Position numbers and translations under genes: made by a program. Below are positions 6,411 through 9,130 of a DNA stretch of 9,130 nt, piece by piece. Under the pieces are notes generated by a model. The model saw only the letters and a program-made list of their open reading frames with translations, was not told the origin of the DNA and searched no databases. Numbering within the stretch: the first letter of the stretch is position 1; each line of letters opens with the position of its first letter. The stretch is from an uncultured Clostridia bacterium (GTDB lineage: Bacteria > Bacillota > Clostridia > Oscillospirales > Acutalibacteraceae), in the NCBI GenBank assembly GCA_937897215.1, contig CALCBQ010000060.1:1-9130 (forward strand), written 5' to 3'.

Positions 6411-7867
6411 TATTTCTTTACTCCTTTGTGTTCTTCAATCAATTCTTTACGAACTCTCCAAAGTTCTTCTGACAAATCTACATAATAAGTGTGTGGATTT
6501 TCAAATCGTTTAACTTCTTCCCAAAGATTATCAATCTGTTCAGAACAGTAATCACGAATTTCGTCAACTGATGGTTCAGTATAAACGCACTCGCCTGCTT
6601 TAAACACAGGAACAAGCATTTTGCGTGCTACAAAGTTTTCAACTTCTTTGCGTTTCCAAGTGAAGTCAGGGTCGAAAAGTGTATATGGTTTACTATCGTC
6701 AATTTTTTCATTTTCAAGAGTAAGCACATCAGCAATCGCTTTACCTGTATCGCAATCAAAAAGTCTATAAAGCATTTTTGAGTGTGGAGTTGTAATTTTG
6801 CTTACATTTTCGGAAAGATTGATTTTAGGGATTATCTCGCCGTTTTTCTCAACTGCGCTAAGTTTATAAACACCGCTGAAAATCGGCGATGATGCAGAAT
6901 TTATAAGTCGCTCGCCTACTACAAAGCAATCAACCTTTGCGCCCTGTAAAAGCATATCGTTGATAATATGCTCGTCAAGTGAGTTTGACGCAGTAATGTT
7001 ACAGTCAGGATAGCCTGCTTCATCAAGCATTTTGCGTGCTTTTTTAGAAAGATATGTGATGTCACCTGAGTCAATACGAATGCTTACAGGTCTTTTGCCC
7101 ATTGGCTTGAGTATATCATCAAACGCTTTTATTGCATTAGGCACACCACTACGGATTGTGTCGTAAGTATCAACCACAAGTGAGCAGTCGTCAGGGTATT
7201 GCTTTGCATACTCGCAGAAAGCATCGTATTCACTATCAAACATCTGCACCCAGCTGTGAATCATAGCATTCATTGTAGGGATACCAAATTCTTTACCCTG
7301 AACAACACCTGAAGTACCAACACAACCACCGATATATGCAGCACGAGAGCCATAAAATGCAGAATCATAACCGATAGCACGACGAGTACCAAACTCGGCA
7401 ACTGCAGTACCTTTAGCTGCACGGACAAGTCTGTTTGCTTTTGTTGCAATAAGGGATTGATGATTCATACAAACAAGCAACAAGGTTTCAATAAGTTGTG
7501 CTTGCAAAATTGGTCCACGAACTTTAATTATGGGCTCGTTAGGGAATACTGGAGTACCCTCTGGCACTGCCCAGATGTCGCACTCAAACTTAAAGTTGCG
7601 AAGATAATCAACAAATCCGTCACAAAGACCAATTGATGAAAGATATTCTAAATCGGACTCGGAAAACTTAATATTTTTAATGAGTTCAACAATTCGTGAA
7701 AGCCCTGAAAAGATTGCAAAGCCACCATTATCAGGGACTTTTCTAAAAAACAAATCGAAATATGCAACTTCGTCTGCTTTGCCACTCATATAAAGACCGT
7801 TTGCCATTGTAAGCTCATACAATTCAGTCATTAAAAAACAGTTTTTATCAAGAGAAAGATGCGCCAT
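6410..7867 (-). CDS. pncB: Nicotinate phosphoribosyltransferase
   Basis: NAD salvage enzyme (Preiss-Handler route): nicotinate plus PRPP, with ATP hydrolysis, gives nicotinate mononucleotide and PPi. The 485-residue product shows MTELYELTMANGLY (13-26), FRKVPDNGGFAIFSGL (41-56), VPEGTPVFPNEP (101-112), TKANRLVRAA (142-151), AEFGTRRA (157-164), YGSRAAYIGGCVGTSGV (172-188), and MIHSWVQMF (202-210) whose His204 matches the conserved phosphorylated histidine; then VDTYDT (232-237), RIDSGD (264-269) and the phosphate-binding region VVGERLINS (316-324). I start at the ATG at 7867, which has TAGGAGTGAT at ideal distance; an in-frame ATG six codons upstream (7885) overlaps that ribosome site. The gene is first in a two-gene operon with ppa and divergent from the nitroreductase gene. 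Confidence 0.96.
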   Translation of the reverse strand: MAHLSLDKNCFLMTELYELTMANGLYMSGKADEVAYFDLFFRKVPDNGGFAIFSGLSRIVELIKNIKFSESDLEYLSSIGLCDGFVDYLRNFKFECDIWAVPEGTPVFPNEPIIKVRGPILQAQLIETLLLVCMNHQSLIATKANRLVRAAKGTAVAEFGTRRAIGYDSAFYGSRAAYIGGCVGTSGVVQGKEFGIPTMNAMIHSWVQMFDSEYDAFCEYAKQYPDDCSLVVDTYDTIRSGVPNAIKAFDDILKPMGKRPVSIRIDSGDITYLSKKARKMLDEAGYPDCNITASNSLDEHIINDMLLQGAKVDCFVVGERLINSASSPIFSGVYKLSAVEKNGEIIPKINLSENVSKITTPHSKMLYRLFDCDTGKAIADVLTLENEKIDDSKPYTLFDPDFTWKRKEVENFVARKMLVPVFKAGECVYTEPSVDEIRDYCSEQIDNLWEEVKRFENPHTYYVDLSEELWRVRKELIEEHKGVKK

Positions 7868-7870
7868 ATA

Positions 7871-7880
7871 ATCACTCCTA
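7871..7880 (-). promoter_or_regulatory. Ribosome binding site deciding the pncB start
   Basis: TAGGAGTGAT on the minus strand is a long match to the 16S rRNA tail. It lies correctly placed for the ATG at 7867, while the upstream in-frame ATG at 7885 lies just 5' of it, so translation from there would read through the site (M-I-R-S-D-Y-M). Confidence 0.8.
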
Positions 7881-7893
7881 ATCATACAATATT

Positions 7894-7922
7894 ATTCTAA
7901 CAAACATTTTCGCAAAAGTCTA
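7894..7922 (-). promoter_or_regulatory. Candidate promoter of pncB-ppa
   Basis: TAGACT (7917-7922, 4 of 6 matches to TTGACA) and TAGAAT (7894-7899, 5 of 6 to TATAAT) are 17 bases apart on the minus strand. The start would fall near 7887, giving a short leader of about 20 bases. The boxes are modest, so this is tentative. Confidence 0.4.
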
Positions 7923-7932
7923 TAACAAATTA

Positions 7933-7961
7933 TTGAATACAGGCAAAAATTAGTATATAAT
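7933..7961 (+). promoter_or_regulatory. Sigma-A-type promoter of the nitroreductase gene
   Basis: TTGAAT (7933-7938) and a perfect TATAAT (7956-7961) are 17 bases apart. A second TATAAT lies at 7965-7970. The transcript would start near 7968, about 23 bases before the ATG. The promoter lies back to back with the pncB one, so both share this 123-base gap. Confidence 0.65.
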
Positions 7962-7990
7962 TATTATAATAAATTTTAGGAGATATTATT

Positions 7991-8518
7991 ATGTTTAGTG
8001 AACTTATTTTGAAAAGAGAAAGTTGCAGAAATTATAATGGCGAGCCTGTTAATACAGATTTACTCTTAAAATGTGTTGATGCAGCAAGACTTTCGCCATC
8101 TGCTTGCAACTCTCAACCATGGAAATATTATATTGTAAATGGTGGGGAAAATGCAGAGAAAATAAGAGATTGCATTCAGCCAAATGGGGCAAACAAATTT
8201 GTGCAGAATTGCCCTGCATTTGCTATTGTTACAGAAAGACCTGCTACACTTAAACCTTTTGTTGAAGCAGCTGTAAAAAATAAGCAGAAATGGGCTGAAA
8301 ATGACATTGGACTTTCAGTTGCTCATTACTGCTTACAGGCTGCTGATTTAGGTCTTGGCACTTGCATTATCGGTATGGTTGAGGAAGATAAAGTCCGTGA
8401 GTACTTTGGAATAGAAGATAAAATCAGACTTGTTATTGCAACCGGCTATTCAGCTGATGAAGCACCAAGAAATAAGGTTAGAAAAGCATTGGAAGATGTT
8501 TGCACAATTATTGAATAA
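7991..8518 (+). CDS. Nitroreductase-family flavoprotein
   Basis: Likely FMN-dependent NAD(P)H oxidoreductase of the nitroreductase superfamily; the physiological substrate cannot be read from sequence. The 175-residue product has the N-terminal FMN phosphate-binding pattern KRESCRNY (8-15), the SPSACNSQPWKYYIV segment (35-49), the central helix AENDIGLSVAHYCLQAADLG (102-121, dimer core) and GLGTCIIGM (121-129) followed by the typical V-x-E/D-F/Y-G-I region (135-141). It is a minimal-length member. The ATG is preceded by TAGGAG at about eight bases. It is transcribed alone and divergently from pncB; its TAA runs directly into the heptad repeat at 8517. Confidence 0.9.
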   Translation: MFSELILKRESCRNYNGEPVNTDLLLKCVDAARLSPSACNSQPWKYYIVNGGENAEKIRDCIQPNGANKFVQNCPAFAIVTERPATLKPFVEAAVKNKQKWAENDIGLSVAHYCLQAADLGLGTCIIGMVEEDKVREYFGIEDKIRLVIATGYSADEAPRNKVRKALEDVCTIIE

Positions 8519-8548
8519 GTGCAAAATGCAAAACGCAAAGTGCAAAAT
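8517..8548 (+). repeat. Heptad repeat arm (element B), starts in the nitroreductase stop codon
   Basis: Four tandem seven-base units follow AAGT: GCAAAAT (8521), GCAAAAC (8528), GCAAAGT (8535) and GCAAAAT (8542). Bases 8517-8545 are found again, as a perfect 29-base inverted copy, at 9017-9045. The first two bases are the last two of the nitroreductase TAA. Confidence 0.9.
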
Positions 8549-8575
8549 TAACGGCGAGGTTACCCTCGCCGTTAA
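8548..8575. terminator. GC-rich hairpin between convergent genes
   Basis: A perfect 12-bp stem (TTAACGGCGAGG with CCTCGCCGTTAA) closes a TTAC loop. It lies between the ends of the nitroreductase (plus) and small membrane protein (minus) genes and could serve both. On the minus side it is followed by only a short T run (TTTTGC), on the plus side by AAAATTT, so the tails are weak. Confidence 0.65.
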
Positions 8576-8585
8576 AATTTATAGA

Positions 8586-8915
8586 CTATTTACTATTTTT
8601 AATCTTTTTATTTGAAACCACATAATACGCAATCGTTACAATAAGCATTACAATGTGTATATACCTAAACAACGGATTAACCAAGAAACCAAGTGCGTTG
8701 GAAAGTGTTGTTATTGCAAGCAAAAGAAAAAATATTGCACTTTGCTTTCGTAATGCCTTTTTGTTTAGTTTTTCTCGTTCTTCTTCAGTTGCTTTTGTAT
8801 ATGCACTACTCAAAAACATATCTTTACCTGAAAAAGCAAGAACACTAAATATAAATGAAACAATTGTAGCAAATATAAGCCCTATTACTATAAAATATAA
8901 TATCGTATTCGGCAT
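8586..8915 (-). CDS. Small three-helix membrane protein, DUF3784-like
   Basis: Function unknown. The 109-residue product has three predicted membrane helices (about 5-28, 59-79 and 84-101) and a charged loop between the first two containing SAYTKATEEEREKLNKKALR (37-56). A long first helix, a G-x-x-x-x-x-x-x-Y loop with a run of Glu/Lys, then two helices is what I recall of DUF3784 proteins of Firmicutes (AGYNTMSKEEKEKYD-type loop), but this is pattern memory, not a search. I start at the ATG at 8915, correctly placed behind AGGAG; the in-frame GTG at 8924 is fused to that site. It has its own promoter and is bracketed by the inverted repeat arms at 8517 and 9017. Confidence 0.75.
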   Translation of the reverse strand: MPNTILYFIVIGLIFATIVSFIFSVLAFSGKDMFLSSAYTKATEEEREKLNKKALRKQSAIFFLLLAITTLSNALGFLVNPLFRYIHIVMLIVTIAYYVVSNKKIKNSK

Positions 8916-8920
8916 AGCAT

Positions 8921-8930
8921 TCACTCCTAT
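8921..8930 (-). promoter_or_regulatory. Ribosome binding site deciding the small membrane protein start
   Basis: ATAGGAGTGA on the minus strand ends within the possible GTG start at 8924 but is eight bases from the ATG at 8915 (measured from AGGAG), so the ATG is preferred. Confidence 0.7.
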
Positions 8931-8949
8931 ACTTTTTCTTTACAAATAT

Positions 8950-8978
8950 AGTGTAACATATTAAACTTGAAAAATCAA
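8950..8978 (-). promoter_or_regulatory. Candidate promoter of the small membrane protein gene
   Basis: TTGATT (8973-8978) is 17 bases from TACACT (8950-8955), and TGT directly before the -10 box makes it an extended -10 promoter. It lies between the hisF 3' hairpin and the gene. Confidence 0.55.
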
Positions 8979-8989
8979 TAATCTTGGAC

Positions 8990-9009
8990 GGGCGATTCGT
9001 GAATCGCCC
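8990..9009. repeat. GC-rich palindrome downstream of hisF (head of element C)
   Basis: GGGCGATTC and GAATCGCCC form a 9-bp perfect inverted repeat around GT (8999-9000). In the minus direction it follows the heptad arm after hisF by seven bases and is trailed by GTCC then a moderately T-rich stretch, so it could act as a weak terminator or 3' stabiliser. The palindrome looks like a dispersed intergenic repeat. Confidence 0.7.
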
Positions 9010-9013
9010 CTAC

Positions 9014-9045
9014 ATATTGCACTTTGCGTTTTGCATTTTGCACTT
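9014..9045 (-). repeat. Heptad repeat arm (element C), starts at the hisF stop codon
   Basis: Bases 9017-9045 are the exact reverse complement of 8517-8545. Read in the hisF sense, units GCAAAAT, GCAAAAC, GCAAAGT and GCAATAT follow the stop codon; the last base of the hisF TAA is the first base of the repeat. Confidence 0.9.
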
Positions 9046-9130
9046 TATAATCTAACTGAAATACCGTTGTCGCGGAGATAGTGTTTTAAGTCCATGATTG
9101 GGATTTCGTTGAAGTGGAAAAGGGATGCGG
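9045..9130 (-). CDS. hisF: Imidazole glycerol phosphate synthase subunit HisF, C-terminal 27 codons (partial)
   Basis: Only the end of the gene lies in the window. Read on the minus strand it gives ASLFHFNEIPIMDLKHYL followed by RDNGISVRL and TAA. The FHF-x-E-I-x-I-x-x-L-K-x-Y-L-x-x-x-G-I-x-V-R-L pattern is the characteristic C-terminus of HisF, the (beta-alpha)8-barrel cyclase that forms imidazole glycerol phosphate with HisH in histidine synthesis. The rest, and any his operon, would lie to the right. The stop codon abuts the heptad repeat. Confidence 0.85.
   Translation of the reverse strand, partial: ASLFHFNEIPIMDLKHYLRDNGISVRL

Noticed and set aside
7868..7990. Riboswitch or NAD-related operator in the divergent gap
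   Set aside because: The predicted leaders are only about 20 bases each, and I see no palindrome that would mark a repressor site.
8517..8548. Possible CRISPR array from the tandem repeats
   Set aside because: Units are seven bases long with no spacers and no cas genes nearby.
8430..8964. Plus-strand open frames at 8430-8615 and 8653-8964
   Set aside because: The first reads out of frame through the nitroreductase end and the heptad repeat; the second is antisense to the small membrane gene. Neither has a ribosome site.
8517..9045. Insertion sequence or transposon
   Set aside because: The inverted arms enclose only a small membrane protein gene; no transposase and no target site duplication are visible, so it is recorded as repeats only.

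Overview
The window looks like a chromosomal housekeeping segment from a low-GC, Gram-positive, anaerobe-type Clostridia/Oscillospirales bacterium. This is inferred from AT-rich DNA, strong AAAGGAG/AGGAG ribosome binding sites, the gene order mraZ-rsmH-ftsL-spoVD/ftsI-murE, a division transpeptidase with two PASTA repeats, and short palindromic intergenic repeats. No species can be named from the sequence alone.

Layout (nearly everything is on the minus strand, so transcription runs right to left). At 1-5577 is the start of a division and cell wall (dcw) operon, read in the order mraZ, rsmH, ftsL-like, PBP (spoVD/ftsI), murE. murE runs off the left edge, and it carries the DNPR motif of meso-diaminopimelate-adding enzymes. 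A good sigma-A promoter (5666-5694) precedes mraZ, and a hairpin with a U-rich tail sits between ftsL and the PBP gene. The 302-base gap 5578-5879 holds the mraZ leader, that promoter, a degenerate palindromic repeat and the ppa terminator. At 5880-7867 is a two-gene operon, pncB-ppa, whose stop and start codons overlap (TAATG). PncB makes nicotinate mononucleotide and releases pyrophosphate; Ppa destroys pyrophosphate.

At 7868-7990 is a divergent promoter region serving pncB (minus) and a nitroreductase-family flavoprotein gene (plus, 7991-8518). At 8586-8915 (minus) is a small three-helix membrane protein gene resembling DUF3784. The right edge carries the last 27 codons of hisF (minus).

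The least ordinary part is 8517-9045. A 29-base sequence made of GCAAAnn heptads occurs twice as a perfect inverted repeat. Each copy begins at the stop codon of a flanking gene (nitroreductase and hisF), and each is followed, in the gene's own sense, by a different GC-rich hairpin. A third, degenerate relative lies at 5777-5807. No transposase, CRISPR, toxin or phage gene is present. Apart from these repeats and the intra-operon hairpin, the window is conventional, and I do not see a new multi-gene system.
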